A stretch of DNA of 64,000 nucleotides from Agapanthus africanus. Taxonomy: Eukaryota > Streptophyta > Magnoliopsida > Asparagales > Amaryllidaceae. A program made the translations under genes and the position numbers. Position 1 is the first letter of the stretch. Every line of letters begins with the position of its first letter. The notes beneath the pieces were generated by a model. The model saw only the letters and a program-made list of their open reading frames with translations. It ran no database searches and was not told where the DNA came from. Where the stretch lies: contig CM057338.1 in the NCBI GenBank assembly GCA_030015575.1, positions 137,355,546-137,419,545 on the forward strand, in the 5' to 3' direction. This document shows, piece by piece, positions 35,170 to 48,846 of the stretch.

Positions 35170-36530
35170 TTTCTTTTATAAAAGAGCATGATGCCCCCGG
35201 TGTGTCCCCCTTTTAAGAGCGTGCGGCTGAGGCGGGCTTACTTTCCAATTCTCGGACAGTGCGAATTTTCCCTGTTGGTATTGGTCCTCAATCCAGCCTT
35301 TGAAAACAAAGCAATCTTCGATTGGATGGCTTACTGCTCGGTGGTAAGGGCAGTAATTAGGATTATTGGCCTCACCGAGTTGCAATGGGCGTTTTGGATC
35401 CGGCAAGGTAATGAGCCTGTTGCACACCGCCAGCTCGAACAGTCTTCTCGTTTTATCCCGAGGAAACGAATAAGGGCGCTTCAGTTTCTCATTGAAAAAT
35501 CGTCGTCTATCATCTTGGCGATCAGTCGGTTTTGGACCACTGGGCTGTTGCTGAGCATTGGCAACGAAGGTCGCTTTCCCTTTCCCTTTTTCGTTCCGAG
35601 ATTCCAACTTTGAAGAAGATGGTCTATGACCCATCTGATCCATTTGGGCCAGCTTGTCAATCAAGGCCTGGAAAGTAGTTGTCTTGAAGAACATCATGAA
35701 CTGGAATATGGTCGCCTGCGGATCAAGGGTACCCACGAACATGCCTACTGTAGGAGCTTTCTCTATGCGTTGTTCGCATTTTGACCATAGGTTCCGCCAT
35801 CGGATTGCATACTGCACCCATGTCTCTCTCGACTTCACCCTGGCATTGATCAACACCGTGATTGGGGTGCGCTCGCTAGCGCTCGCGAAACGCTGTGTAA
35901 ACCGTAACTCCATTTCTGCAAATGTGTTAACGGAGTCGTTTGGGAGCTCAGAGTACCATTCAAATGCTATCTCCGACAAGCTGCCAACAAACTGGCGAAG
36001 CAGCAGTTTCTCGTCACCTCCGGTGTTGCCGCACAGTGCCCTAAATTGAGCAACGTGCTGATGTGGATTCCCCGTCCCCTTATATACATGGAATTTAGGG
36101 ATCGTATATCCTGGCGGGTACTTTATTTGATCGTACCAACCCGGATAGGGTCGTCCAGTTTTAACGATTTGGTTAGCCGCTTCACTCGCCTGATGAGCTC
36201 GTATCTGTTGAGCTATATAGTCATCCAAGGCGGCTTTGGAGATGGTCTCCTCTTTGGCTGCTGATAGAGTCGAAAGAGGGTTCGATGTCTCCCCTCTGTC
36301 GTCTTCAAGGATAATCGGGGGGTCTTCAGCTGGAGGATCTGGCTGTATCATCATCCCGACCATATCTTGGAATAAAAGCGCCATTCGTTTTATGTTGGCT
36401 GCTTGTTCCGTGGCCTCTCTGTCTCTCTTCTCGAGGATTCTGCGGAGGAACTCAGTATCGGTTTCCTGTTCTTGATGCTGCTCTGACGACGTCTCCAGGC
36501 TTTCTTTTGGCCCAGTGAGTGCGGCCATCT
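35170..36530 (-). mobile_element. gag region of the Tat element
   Basis: An N-terminal predicted coiled coil (LRRILEKRDREATEQAANIK) is followed by the retrotransposon Gag core (FHVYKGTGNPHQHVAQFRAL, LPNDSVNTFAEMELRFTQRF, SRETWVQYAIRWRNLW) and a C-terminal basic region ending in YCPYHRAVSHPIEDCFVFKG, a CHHC-type variant nucleocapsid motif. Forms the particle. Confidence 0.88.
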
Positions 36531-36689
36531 GTGTTAATATTTCCTGGAGCTTCTGTTGTTACTCCTGGGCCTTTGTTACGGATCGGGTGAGCGGTTGGTG
36601 ACTCGTAGAAGCACGGCTTTCCTCTTTTCCGGAAGCCATATAAACAGTATGCACCACCATGCCCCCAGACTTGGGGCGTTTAGATTCAT

Positions 36690-37647
36690 CACACCAAGAG
36701 TTTTTCTACGGTGGTGGTTGATTCTCTGGCCTTCTCTTTTTGTGAGCGGTCGAAGTTGAGGGGGCCGTTGCAGCGAACACCCGAGTGGACGACCCCTTCT
36801 GTGGTATGACAGGATGGTCCTTCTCTTGCTGAACTTTCATCTTCTTTGGTCGACGGGAGTAATCTTGATTGATCACTGAGTCTTGGACCTGTCGCCAAAC
36901 CTTGTGAATTTTAGAGGACAAACGCTGAGGGGGCTGCTCTAGCTTTGCCTTTGTAGCATTCTCCACAGGTGGAGGAGATCTTTTCAGCACGACGATTGGA
37001 GAATTTTTGCGCGCCCTCCTAAGTGGTTCAAAACTGTTCCCAGTTGGAACAGCAGCATCAACTTCCATCGTCGAAGCTAGCGGAGTAAATCCAGAAGGGG
37101 AACCGCCCCCAGCTTTCCTCACTCAGTGCCAGTGGCGACGTTGAGTGCGTCGAGTAGACGGTACTGGCTCAGCTATGGGGGTGGCTTCTTCATGCCCCCT
37201 GCTCTGATAAGGGAATGTTGTCGTCGTTAGCCTGTCGAAAACCGACATCCGCTGAGAGGGGATGGCTAAGCTGTCGAAGGCAGACTTTCGGACAGGGGTA
37301 GCAGCCTTGGTGACTTCGCCCGGAACGGGAGTTGGAGTAGCCAGTCTTGCAAAGACTGATCTTTTAGCAGGAGAAGCCGCTTTGACGACTTCTTTCACTG
37401 GAGCAGGGATGGCTATCCGTTTCGGGATAACCCCCTCAGGTATCGCGGGCTTCTTCACGAACCCATTGGAGTTTTAGCCCAGTCTATTAAAGACTGAGGC
37501 GTTGGATTTGGGCGACCCGTTGAGAGGGGCCACGGTAGTCGTAAGCCGATCAAAAACCGACTTCTTCGGAGCTTCTTGCGACGGCAGTGGGGTGTTGAAG
37601 CTCATTAGTGGGAGCATGGCCCTGAAGAACATCCCAGTGGTGGCTTG
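36690..37647 (-). mobile_element. Extra reading frame upstream of gag, with VFDRL repeats (Ogre ORF1-like)
   Basis: Low-complexity, basic and proline-rich, with at least five short motifs of the form SVFDRL/SVFARL/SAFDSL/SVFNRL at about 30-45-residue spacing. An additional frame 5' of gag is characteristic of Ogre-type Tat elements; its function is unknown. The Tekay copy at 37648 sits immediately upstream of it in reading direction. Confidence 0.65.
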
Positions 37648-40600
37648 TGTCACACCCCGCTTCCCAGAGTATGCTGAGGTAGGCACGTGACATAGCCAAC
37701 CATGCTAACTGTGGATAGGAATTATCCTTCCATAGTCACATTACGGCTGTAGAGATATCAAGAACAATAAATAAACTATCTAGCACATGTCCATAAGCCA
37801 AAATAAAGTGAGTCAAGGATAAATAATGCGGAAGCAAGAGATCCATTATAAAAATAACTGGAATGTATGTCCCATAATGCGGGCTCACATCAGGAATAAA
37901 ATACTGAAAAGTAAAAGAACTAACTACTAAGGAGTCCTCACTGCTCAGCCTGCTAACTGAAGTACTCCTGCTCTGACTGCAGCAAGGGTAAGGAATATGG
38001 GCTATGCAAAACCCAGACGTCAGCGTGTCAAAACATCAAGCAATAATATAAAAACAAAGTAGCAAGGCATGCAAGTGTGATCATAAATGGTAAAGCAGAT
38101 AGAACAGCAATATAAATCAGTGCAGTGAAAGGTAGTGTGCAGTGAGTAATCTAAACTGGTCTATTGGGTTAACTACTCTCAAGTCTTTGAAATCAGTCTG
38201 ATGAATCATCGATGTAACTCAATAGTATCCCGTGCATGCCCGGGACCACGGTCTAAGACTCTCGGGCTAAAACCGAGACATGCCGCTAGGCACTAAAACA
38301 GGAAATATGTAAAGACAAACGATGTCGGCAGAATATTCCCAAGCCTGGCCTAGCCTCTAAAACTGATCAGTATAAGCAAGCAACTGTCGAGTTACAAGTC
38401 AGGTTTCATCATTGATTTCCCCATACCCCCAAGTTATATGTGTTCAAGTCATGTATTAAATAATCTAGAGTTAATGCCAACACAGGATCAGGCAGGTACA
38501 GGTTTGTCTGGATAAACAACAGGAACGATCCGTAAGGACAACATGTCGGGTTTGTTGGCATTAGGCACAAGATCAGGTAACAGGTAAAGCCATGGTATTT
38601 CAGGCCAAGTCAAGTAATGTGTATAGATGTCATGTCATGTCAAGAGTTGCACGGTACCATATCGTGTCATGTAATAGGTATAGCAAGTCATGTCAGGGTG
38701 TACAAGATATCATGTGGGTGCTCATAATCAAACTAGCATAAGCATGGGTATAAATAAACAAGCATGGTTACTAGCAGAACAATAAACTGGAATATGTAAT
38801 ATGATATACACATAGGTACAGAATAAACTATATAGATGTACAGTTATCGATTAGAGTTCGGGTTATGGTTCCAACGTTAAGTATCATACACTTAAACAAT
38901 TAAAGAGTTGTTAAATCTCGTTATTATGGGTTAAATGGTCTAGGGATGCAATGATTCACCAAATATGTTCAATGGATGCAACAATTTATAATTTAAGATC
39001 CGAGTCTACAATGATATAATCTGACATCGAAATGCAAGAAGGGAAACTAAAAGCTTTAGGTTCAATTTACAGGTTCAAACATGAAATAAATATGTATAAA
39101 GAATATAGTAGCATGTAGCAAGTTTCACTTGCCTCGATGGATCGCGATACGGTAAACGGAACGTCTCACGTCGGCGGAAAAGTCGCGACGCGCGTACGGT
39201 ACACGGAATGAGTCCAGATAACGCACGATGGGATCGCACGGGTCAGAAATCCTCGCTGGGTCGTCGGGATCGTCGACGTCGCGGCCGGATTCCGGCGATC
39301 ACAGAAAAACAGCGAACACTAAAATAAAAGAAATGCATGAAAGAAAAGAAGAGAAGAAGAGAAGGAGGATGGAGGAGAGGAAGCTCACACTGGTCTGTGG
39401 AGGGGTCGACGGCGTCGACGGAGCTCCGGCGAGATACCTGCAGAGGCCACCGGCGATCAAGAAATGGAAACAGAACTGAAAAGAAAAGAAAGAAGGATAA
39501 GGAAGGAGAAAGAAAGAGAGGAGAGGGAGCAACGCTTACTGGGGGCGCACGAGGGCCAGGAACACGGGGACAAGTCACCGGCGGCGATCACCCCGGCGGT
39601 GCAGATGTGTGCAAGGGTGCACGGGCCTGGGTCAAGAGATGTGTAGGCTCGGGAGGAAAGAGATGGAAGCGAAGGTGATAAGGGTGAGGAGATGACAAGG
39701 TCGGGAGTCGTGTCGTCGGCTGTCGGCGACGGCGTGAGGGGAGACGGCGGCTAGGGTTAGCTGGTGATGGGTTTCGTGAAGAAAAGAAAAAATGAAGAAG
39801 AAAATATATAGAGGGGAGAAAGAAAGAGAGATATGCGGAAGAGAGAGAGAGAGAGAGAGAGAGAAAGAATCGAGATGAGATCGAGAGGAGAGAGAGAGGA
39901 AGGAACAGTGACGAGAGAGAATCTTGGCCTTTTCCTGAGAGAGAGAAAGGGAGAAGGAAGAGAAGAGAGAGAGAGAGAAAGAGAAAGGTGAGAGAGAGAG
40001 ACAGCGAAGGGAAGAGAGAGAAGGAGAAAGGGAAAAGAGAGAGAGGGTTGTAGGGCCCAGTGAAAATAGAAAGGAGGGTTTTGATTGGTTCGGGGGATTA
40101 GGGAATTTGTTTTGGAAAAATTTATAAAAGATTTACTGGTTAAAAAAAATAAGTTCGTTAGCTTAAAAAATATTGTAAGCTGTAAAATATTTTTAAGCTG
40201 ATTAAAGAAATTTAAAAATAAATAGGATTTGGCGGGATACATAATATTTCAGAATAGCGCCCGGGTCGGGTCCAAAATTTTGGATTTGAAATACGAAATT
40301 TTTTAGCAAGTTCCAAAAATTAAAATGAAGGATTATGTAACAGAAATGCATACCCCCCAAGAACGGACGCACGTACGTGCGCGTAGCCATCCAAACACGT
40401 CCGTTCCACTGAACGGGACGAGAACACAATGCAAGGACGCTACCACAGGGTTAGGGATATCAAGCAGGCCATGTCATGTATTTTAAAATTATTTTAAGTG
40501 ACCTAAACTGTTATATGCAAAACATGTGAGGTTAGGGTATTCTATAACTATGAAACAATAAGCTCAAACAAGCGGGTCGAATATATAGAGTAAACTACCA

Positions 40601-40688
40601 TTCGCATCTAAACACGGCAAATGAAATAAACACCACAAATAAACACATACGACAACAGAAATTGGTATAATTGAACTCGGTTGTTACA
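37648..40688 (-). repeat. 3' LTR of Tekay copy 2
   Basis: TGTCACACCCCGCTTCCC ... CTCGGTTGTTACA in plus-strand reading. Contains a GA-rich tract (39.83-40.05 kb) upstream in transcription of a minus-strand TATA-like CTATATATTTTC, and a GC-rich leader. The serine/leucine and arginine-rich frames there (39.2-40.2 kb) are compositional. Confidence 0.93.
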
Positions 40689-43600
40689 TTATACCCAACT
40701 ACAAAAAAAATTCGTCTTCGAAATTCCAAGAACACAAAAAGGATAAGCGACCAACAAACTACAAGAAAAGATGGGGAAACTTCTGCCGGATTTCATCTTC
40801 TCGTTCCCAAGTTGACTCTCCATGTGAGCGATTACCCCAAGAACAAGTACAAGAGGGATAACCTTGTTCTTAAGAACCTTTTCCCTTCGATCCACAATCG
40901 CAATCGGTTGCTCCTCAAAAGTTAGGTCTTCTCGTACAGTCAGCTCCGAATGATCCAACACATGCGTTTCATCTCGAATATACTTACGGAGTTGAGATAC
41001 GTGGAACACGTCATGCACATTCGCCAAGGATTGCGGTAATGCCAATCGATACGCTACCTCACCAACACGCTCCAAAATCTCAAAGGGTCCGACGAATCGA
41101 GGACTGGGCTTTTCTCGACTTCCGAAACGAATCACTCTTCTAGTCGGTGATATCTTCAAGAATACCAAATCACCCACGGTGAACTCTAGAAGTCTTCTCG
41201 ACGTATCTGCCTAACTCTTCTGTTGGTCTTGTGCTGCTTTCATATGATTCCTGATAGCGCTAACTTTCTCAACTGTCTGCACAACCAAATCTGGTCCCAA
41301 TAATCTTCGTTCACCGACATCGTCCCAACAAACAGGTGAACGACACTTGCGACCATATAAAGCTTCGAATGGGGCCATCTGAATAGTTGCCTGGAAACTG
41401 TTGTTGTAAGAAAACTCCACCAAATGTAGATGATCCTCCCATGAACCCTTGAAGTCCAACATGCAAGCTCTCAACATATCTTCAAGAGTTTGGATCGTTC
41501 TCTCCGACTGGCCATCTGTTTGAGGATGATAAGCTGTGCTAAACTTTAATCGAGTCCCCAAACTTTCCTGTAAGTTCCTCCAAAAGTGTGATAAGAACCG
41601 AATGTCACGGTCGGACACGATGCTCACTGGTACTCCATGCAATCTTACAATCTCCTGCATGTACCGTTCTGCCAAAGTTTCTGTTGATTGACCAACCCGA
41701 AAAGGAATGAAATGAGCTGTCTTGGTCAAACGATCAACAATCACCCACACCGCATTGTTGCCCTTTGGACTCCGCGGTAGAGCTGTCACGAAATCCATGG
41801 TTATATGTTCCCACTTCCACTGAGGAATCGGAAGTGGTTGCAATAAATCAGCAACCCTTTGATGTTCAGCCTTAACTTGCTGACACACCAAGCATTTTGC
41901 CACAAAGCGAGCAATTTCCCGTTTCATGCCTTCCCACCAGAAATGCTATCGTATATCTCGGTACATCTTCGTGCCTCCTGGATGTACGGAATAAGCTGAA
42001 CTGTGCGCCTCCTTCATTAGTTCTTCGCGAATATCTCCCTTTGGCACACACAAACGGCTACCATATCTCAACGAACCATCTTCATGGATCAGTAAGTCAG
42101 TTCGAAGTCCAGCTTCAACCTGTTCTTGGAACTTTTGCAACCTAGGGTCCTGCGATTGTGCTGCCTTAATGTTCTCAATCAACGACGAATGTACCTGCAG
42201 CAGCATCAACTGTCCCGAAGAACGCGGCAGCACAACCTCCAAATCAAATCTTCGAAAGTCTTCAATGAGTTCTTTCTGTGCAGTCAACCTCTGAATTGCT
42301 GGTAACCGACTGAGCGCATCCGGCACAACATTAACTTTTCCTGGATGGTACTTAAGATCAAGATCGTAGTCAGCCATCAGCTCCAACCATCTACGTTGCC
42401 TCATATTAAGCTCCTTCTGCATGAACACATACTTCAAGCTTTTATGATCAGTAAAAACTTCGACCCTTTCGCCCAAAAGGTAGTGTCTCCAAATCTTCAA
42501 AGCGAAGATCACAGCCGTAAGCTCCAAGTCATGAGTTGGGTAATTCTTCTCATGGGTCTTCAACTGTCTCGATGCGTACGCTACAACCTTCCCATGTTGC
42601 ATCAAAACACATCCCAATCCTTTCCCAGATACGTCGCTGTGAATTACCAATCCTCCGGAATTGTCTGGCACGGTCAGAATAGGAGCGGTTATCAATCTCT
42701 GCTTCAATGCCTCAAAAGCCGACGCATAATTATCCGTCCACACAAATGGTACCTCCTTGCGCGTAAACTTGGTCAACGGATCTGCCAGATGAGCAAAGTT
42801 CTACACGAACCGTCTGTAATACCCGGCGAGTCCAAGGGAACTTCTTATCTCCGCAACATTCTTCGGAATCGGCCAATCTCGAACTGCTGCAATCTTTTTG
42901 GGATCAACGGCGATTCCATCGCCAGACACGACATGCTCCAAAAACTTTACTTCTTCCAGCCAAAACTCGCACTTGCTCGTTTTTGCATATAATTTTTCTT
43001 GTCTCAACGTCTTTAGTGCGATCTTCAAATGTTCAGCATGCTCTTCAATACTCTTCGAATAGACCAGAATATCATCAATGAACACTAGAATAAACTGGTC
43101 CAAGAATGGTGAAAAGATTCGGTTCATCAAGTCCATGAATATCGCCGGTGCATTCGTTACTCCGAAGGGCATCACTAAGTACTCGTAATGTCCATACCAA
43201 GTTCGGAACGCCGTCTTGCAAATATCCTCTGTTTTCACTCGGACCTGATGATATCCGGATCGCAAATCCAGCTTCGAGAATACCCTCGCGCCACTAAGCT
43301 GCTCAAATAGTTCGCCAATGCGAGGGATCAGGTACTTGTTCTTAATAGACACCCGATTTAACTCTCGATAATCGATGCACATCCTCCTCGTGCCATCTTT
43401 CTTCTTAACTAGAAGAACTGGAGCTCCCCAAGGCGAGTTACTGCTTCCAATCCAACCCTTCTCAAGTAATTCAGTAACCTGCTTCTTAACTTCTTCCAAC
43501 TCCACTGGTGCCATTGGATAATACGCTTTAGAAACTGGCGCTGCACCCGGAACAAGATCAATTGCGAACTCCACGTCTCGCTTCGGCGGTAAACCTGATA

Positions 43601-44015
43601 TGTCTTCAAACACGTCCATGAAATCTCGAACAACAGCTGGCGTTTCATCTTGAGCAACCTCCATTGATGCAAGAATATTAGCTGTCGGCCTAGCCCTAAA
43701 TTCGACTGGCCCGACAGAACTGCTTCCTCCGGTGTAGATAAACTCGGGATGTCCGGGAATCTGGAAAATTACTTTCTTTGCCCTACAGTCAATGTGAGCA
43801 TGGAAAGTGCCTAGAAAATCCATTCCCAAGACGACTTCATAGCTGCCCGTATCAATCACCAAGAAATCTGCAAAAAGCTCCCGTCCGCAAACAACAACTG
43901 CACAGTCCTTACACTCTCTACTAGATATGATTTTCCCATTCCCAGTGTGTATGTCCCAAAAACTAGACAGAGTAGTGCAAGTGATCGAGTGTGTAGCAAT
44001 AAACTTGGATGACAT
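40689..44015 (-). mobile_element. protease-pol region of Tekay copy 2, with chromodomain
   Basis: Minus-strand order: protease-like part ([20 protein letters not shown]) near 43.8 kb; RT ([20 protein letters not shown] near 43.1 kb); RNase H ([12 protein letters not shown] near 42.4 kb); integrase zinc finger (42.0 kb), core ([40 protein letters not shown]) near 41.5-41.8 kb; C-terminal GPFEILERVGEVAYRLALPQ and a chromodomain-like end by 40.7 kb. Broken. Confidence 0.92.
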
Positions 44016-44189
44016 AAAATAATGGGATGCACCAGAATCAAATAACGCTAATGCGGGAAAACCATGAACCAGTAGAATACCTGAAACAACTTCTCCTGAA
44101 GCCTTGGCTTCCTCAGCCGTCAGGGTAAATGCTTGAGCTTGGTTGGGTCCTTGAGTCAGCTGCCTCTGTCCCCGAAATGGTTTCTGCGG

Positions 44190-45190
44190 TGGCTTCTAAG
44201 CATCATCTTTCGTGCGAAGCTTTGACGGACATGTGTTGATGGTAAGATCCGCCGATCCACAAACCAAACAGAGTGCCCGCATCCTTCGACATTCCCTTTG
44301 CAAATGTCCGGGTAAATGGCAGTAGTTATAAATCACGGTCTTTCTCTGATCAACGACAGCAGGCTTCTTCATCGGTGTTATACTATGACGGTCCACTGGA
44401 ATACCTCTGCGTCCATGAGCTCGGTTCGGTGCCAATGCCGGCTTCCTTACTGTAACCGCTGGCTGCTGTGAACTCCCAGTCTTCGTAGATAGGCTCTGCT
44501 ACTCTCGAGCTGCTGTAAGCACTTGAGAAAAAGTGGTCAAACCCAGGGAGACAATTTGCCTCAAGATGTCCACATCCAAACTACGCATGAACCTCCTTGC
44601 TCTATCCGCATCATTGGCAAGTAAAAGTCCAGCGAATCTACTGAGCCGTGTCCACTCAGCTGCATGTACATCTACAGGTGCACCGTTCTGCCTTAGACTG
44701 ATGAACTTCTCTTCCATTTCCTCCCGTGCAGTCCGCGGGAAGAACTTCTCCAGGAAACTCTTTGAAAAATCTACCCACTTGATCGGCTTGGGCAAGCGTG
44801 TCTCTTCCATAAGCCACCATTCACGGGCGTAATCCACCAACTGGATGCGTACCACATCCACTCTCTTATCTTCGGGGATCTGTGCCGCAATGAGTAAATT
44901 CTCCGTGTCAACCAGCCACTGCTCCGCTGGCAACGGTTCCGCCAAACCAGTAAAGACGGACGGACCCAGTCTTCTGAAATCTGCTACGGTTCCCATACGA
45001 TCCACTGGTCTAACCACAACATTATTCACGGACTGCTGAACGGTCCGCAAACCTTCCTGAAAAGATTCAGCTTGCTGCTGGATCAGTTCGGTCTGTCTCT
45101 TTTGATTCTCCAACATCCCACGTATTACCCTAAGCATGGCGGCTTCGTCAACACGCCTTTGGTACGTCTTCAGATTCTTGTCTGCCATGT
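44190..45190 (-). mobile_element. gag region of Tekay copy 2
   Basis: Begins MADKNLKTYQRRVDEAAMLR. Gag core GPSVFTGLAEPLPAEQWL, DYAREWWLMEET, WVDFSKSFLEKFFP and DVHAAEWTRLSRFAGLL, followed by a CCHC knuckle (YNYCHLPGHLQRECRRM) and a second cysteine pattern (CLVCGSADLTINTCP) at about 44.2-44.35 kb. Confidence 0.9.
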
Positions 45191-45545
45191 TCCTGAAATC
45201 AAAGCACCAAAAGAATTAGCATGATAACAGATTCCAAATGTAGATCAAGGCTAGAACTCCGAGTTACTTAAATAGAGTACCGCATTGTAACCATGCCGCG
45301 GTATCATAGCTACAATTACATAACTCCACCCAAGTCGCCTAAGTTCTAGAGATAAACAAGGAATCATGTTTCGAGTCGATATGCAAAGGAGGTTTGCATA
45401 TCGTAAAAGTATAATCAGGAGGAGGTTAAGATTCAAGAACGGTAAAACGGCAAAGTGGCAGGACATGTTTCCTAATCACTAGTATTCTGATTCGTGTATT
45501 GGGTCCAATACCCAACTACAAAAGAATCAACCCGATTAACCTATA

Positions 45546-45564
45546 TCCTATGACTCTGATACCA
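45546..45564 (-). other. Primer-binding site, initiator tRNA-Met type
   Basis: Minus-strand TGGTATCAGAGTCATAGGA close to the inner edge of the 5' LTR. Confidence 0.85.
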
Positions 45565-45573
45565 AAAGAACCA

Positions 45574-48500
45574 TGTCACGCCCCGCTTCCCAGAGTACGC
45601 TGAGGTAGGCACGTGACATAACCAACCATGCTAACTGTGGATAGGAATTATCCTTCCATAGTCACATTACGGCTGTAGAGATATCAAGAACAATAAATAA
45701 ACCATCTAGCACATGTCCATAAGCCAAAATAAAATGAGTCAAGGATAAATAATGCGGAAGCAAGAGATCCAATACAAGAATAACTGGAATGTATGTCCCA
45801 TAATGCGGGCTCACATCAGGAATAAAATACTGAAAAGTAAAAGAACTAACTACTAAGGAGTCCTCACTGCTCAGCCTGCTGACTGAAGTACTCCTGCTAA
45901 GGAATCTGGGCCATGCAAAACCCAGACGTCAGCGCATCATAACATCAAGCAATAATATACAAACAGAGTAGCAAGGCATGCAAGTGTGATCATAAATGGT
46001 AAAGTAGGTATAACAGCAATATAAATCAGTGCAGTGAAAGGTAGTGTGCAGTGAGTAATCTAAACTGGTATATTGGGTTAACTACTCTCAAGTCTTTGAA
46101 ATCAGTCTGATGAATCATCGATGTAACTCAATAGTATCCCGTGCATGCCCGGGACCACGGTCTAAGACTCTCGGGCTGAAACCGAGACATGCCGCTAGGC
46201 ACTAAAACAGGAAATATGTAAAGACGAACGATGTCAGCAGCATCATCCCAAGGCTGGCCTAGCCTCTAAAACTGATCAGTATAAGCAAGCAACTGTCGAG
46301 TTACAAGTCAGGTTTCATCATTGATTTCCCCATACCCCCAAGTTATATGTGTTCAAGTCATGTATTAAATAATCTAGAGTTAATGCCAACACAGGATCAG
46401 GCAGGTACAGGTTTGTCTGGATAAACAACAGGAACGGTCCGTAAGGACAACAGGTCGGGTTTGTTGGCATTAGGCACAAGATCAGGTAACAGGTAAAGCC
46501 ATGGTACATCAGGCCAAGTCAAGTAATGTGTATAGGTGTCATGTCATGTCAAGAGTTGCACGGTACCATATCGTGTCACGTAATAGGTGTAGCAAGTCAT
46601 GTCAGGGTGTACAAGATATCATGTGGGTGCTCATAATCAAACTAGCATAAGCATGGGTATAAATAAACAAGCATGGTTACTAGCAGAACAATAAACTGGA
46701 ATATGTAATATGATATACACATAGGTACAGAATAAACTATATAGATGTACAGTTATCGATTAGAGTTCGGGTTATGGTTCCAACGTTAAGTATCATACAC
46801 TTAAACAATTAAAGAGTTGTTAAATCTCGTTATTATGGGTTAAATGGTCTAGGGATGCAATGATTCACCAAATATGTTCAATGGATGCAACAATTTATAA
46901 TTTAAGATCCGAGTCTACAATGATATAATCTGACATCGAAATGCAAGAAGGGAAACTAAAAGCTTTAGGTTCAATTTACAGGTTCAAACATAAAATAAAT
47001 ATGTATAAAGAATATAGTAGCATGTAGCAAGTTTCACTTGCCTCGACGGATCGTGATACGGTAAACGGAACGTTTCACGTCGGCGGAAAAGTCACGACGT
47101 GCGTACGGTACACGGAATGAGTCCAGATAACGCACGATGGGATCGCACGGGTCAGAAATCCTCCCTGGGTCGTCAGGATCGTCGACGTCGCGGCCGTATT
47201 CCAGCGATCACAGAAAAACAATGAACACTAAAATAAAAGAAATGCATGAAAGAAAAGAAGAGAAGAAGAGAAGAAGGATGGAGGAGAGGAAGCTCACACT
47301 AGTCTGTGGAGGGGTCGACGGCGTCGACGGAGCTCCGGCGAGATACCTGCAGAGGCCACCGGCGATCAAGAAATGGAAACAGAACTGAAAAGAAAGGAAA
47401 GAAGGAGAAAGAAGGAGAGGAGAGGGAGCAACGCTTACTGGGGGCGCATGAGGGCCAGGAACACGGGGACAAGTCACCGGCGGCGATCACCCCGGCGGTG
47501 CAGATGTGTGCAGGGGTGCACGGGCCTGGGTCGAGAGGTGTGTAGGCTCGGGAGGAAAGAGATGGAAGCGAAGGTGATGAGGGTGAGGAGATGACGAGGT
47601 CGGGAGTCGTGTCGTCGGCTGTCGGCGACGGCGTGAGGGAAGACGGCGACTAGGGTTAGATGGTGATGGGTTTCGTGAAGAAAAGAAAAAATGAAGTATA
47701 AAATATATAGAGGGGAGAGAGAAAGAGAGATATGCGGAAGAGAGAGAGAGAGAAAGAATCGAGAGGAGATCGAGAGGAGTGAGAGAGAGAGGAAGGAATA
47801 GTGACGAGAGAGAATCTTGGCCTTTTCCTAAGAGAGAGAAAGGGAGAAGAGAGAGAAGAGAGAGAGAGAGAAAGAGAAAGGTGAGAGAAAGAGACAGCGA
47901 AAGGAAGAGAGAGAAGGAGAAAGGGAAAAGAGAGAGAGGGTTGTGGGGCCCAGTGAAAATAGAAAGGGGGGTTTTGATTAGTTCGGGGGATTAGGGAATT
48001 TGTTTTGGAAAAATTTATAAAAGATTTACTGGTTAAAAAAGATAACTTCGTTAGCTTAAAAAATATTGTAAGCTGTAAAATATTTTTAAGCTGATTAAAG
48101 AAATTTAAAAATAAATAGGATTTGGCGGGATACAAAATATTTCAAAATAGCGCCCGGGTCGGGTCCAAAATTTTGGATTTGAAATACGAAAATTTTTAGT
48201 AAGTTCCAAAAATTAAAATGAAGGATTATGTAACAGAAATGTATACCCCTAAGAACGGACGCACGTACGTGCGCGTAGCCATCCAAACACGTCCGTTCCA
48301 CTGAACAGGACGAGAACACGATGCAAGGACGCTACCACAGGGTTAGGGGTATCAAGCAGGCCATGTCATGTATTTTTAAATTATTTTAAGTGACCTAAAC
48401 TGTTATATGCAAAACATTTGAGGTTAGGGTATTCTATAACTATGAAACAATAAGCTCAAACAAGCGGGTCGAATATATAGAGTGAACTACCATTCACATC

Positions 48501-48580
48501 CAAACACGGCAAATGAAATAAACACCACAAACAAACACATACGGCAACAGAAATTGGTATAATTGAACTCGGTTGTTATA
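45574..48580 (-). repeat. 5' LTR of Tekay copy 2
   Basis: Aligns end to end with 37648-40688. Contains the same GA-rich tract (47.74-47.94 kb) and a TATA-like minus-strand CTATATATTTTATAC (about 47.70 kb). Confidence 0.92.
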
Positions 48581-48846
48581 GTTTGCGTCACCTGTTCCAC
48601 TGGCATCACGAAAATGGAGGCCGCTTAAGGGCCGTAGGTCACTCCTCCTACGAGGACGGAGTGGAAGTTGTTGCAATTGTTGCAGTTGGCGCAGTTGGAA
48701 GCCGTTTTCTCTGCACGGGAGCAAAACACCAAATCTTAGTACCTCGAATCCAGAGGCAACCGTATTAAACCGCGATTCGTTCGCGAACACGACACACGAA
48801 GTGTGGAGTAGAAAGAGAAAAAGGTCCCACAGGGCGTGCCAGAATC
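48581..48846 (-). other. Leader of the Tat element with primer-binding site
   Basis: Continuation of the Tat element after the Tekay insertion. Minus-strand TGGCACGCCCTGTGGGACC (48823-48841), five bases from the 5' LTR, is the likely primer site. The tRNA is not certain; an arginine tRNA is the known primer of Ogre relatives. A TTG/CAG-rich stretch lies at 48665-48705. Confidence 0.65.

Larger units (their letters stand above)
37648..48580 (-). mobile_element. Tekay/Del-type chromovirus, copy 2, inserted in the Tat element
   Basis: Two LTRs of about 3.04 and 3.01 kb (37648-40688 and 45574-48580) enclose a 4.9-kb interior with a primer-binding site, gag, protease, RT, RNase H, integrase and a chromodomain-like end. 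Flanks GCTTG (37643-37647) and GTTTG (48581-48585) match at four of five bases. LTRs differ at roughly two to three bases per hundred by eye, so the copy is younger than the Tat host. It is a close relative of copy 1 but from a distinct subgroup, as the LTRs differ clearly. Full length, but broken at about five places. Confidence 0.93.
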
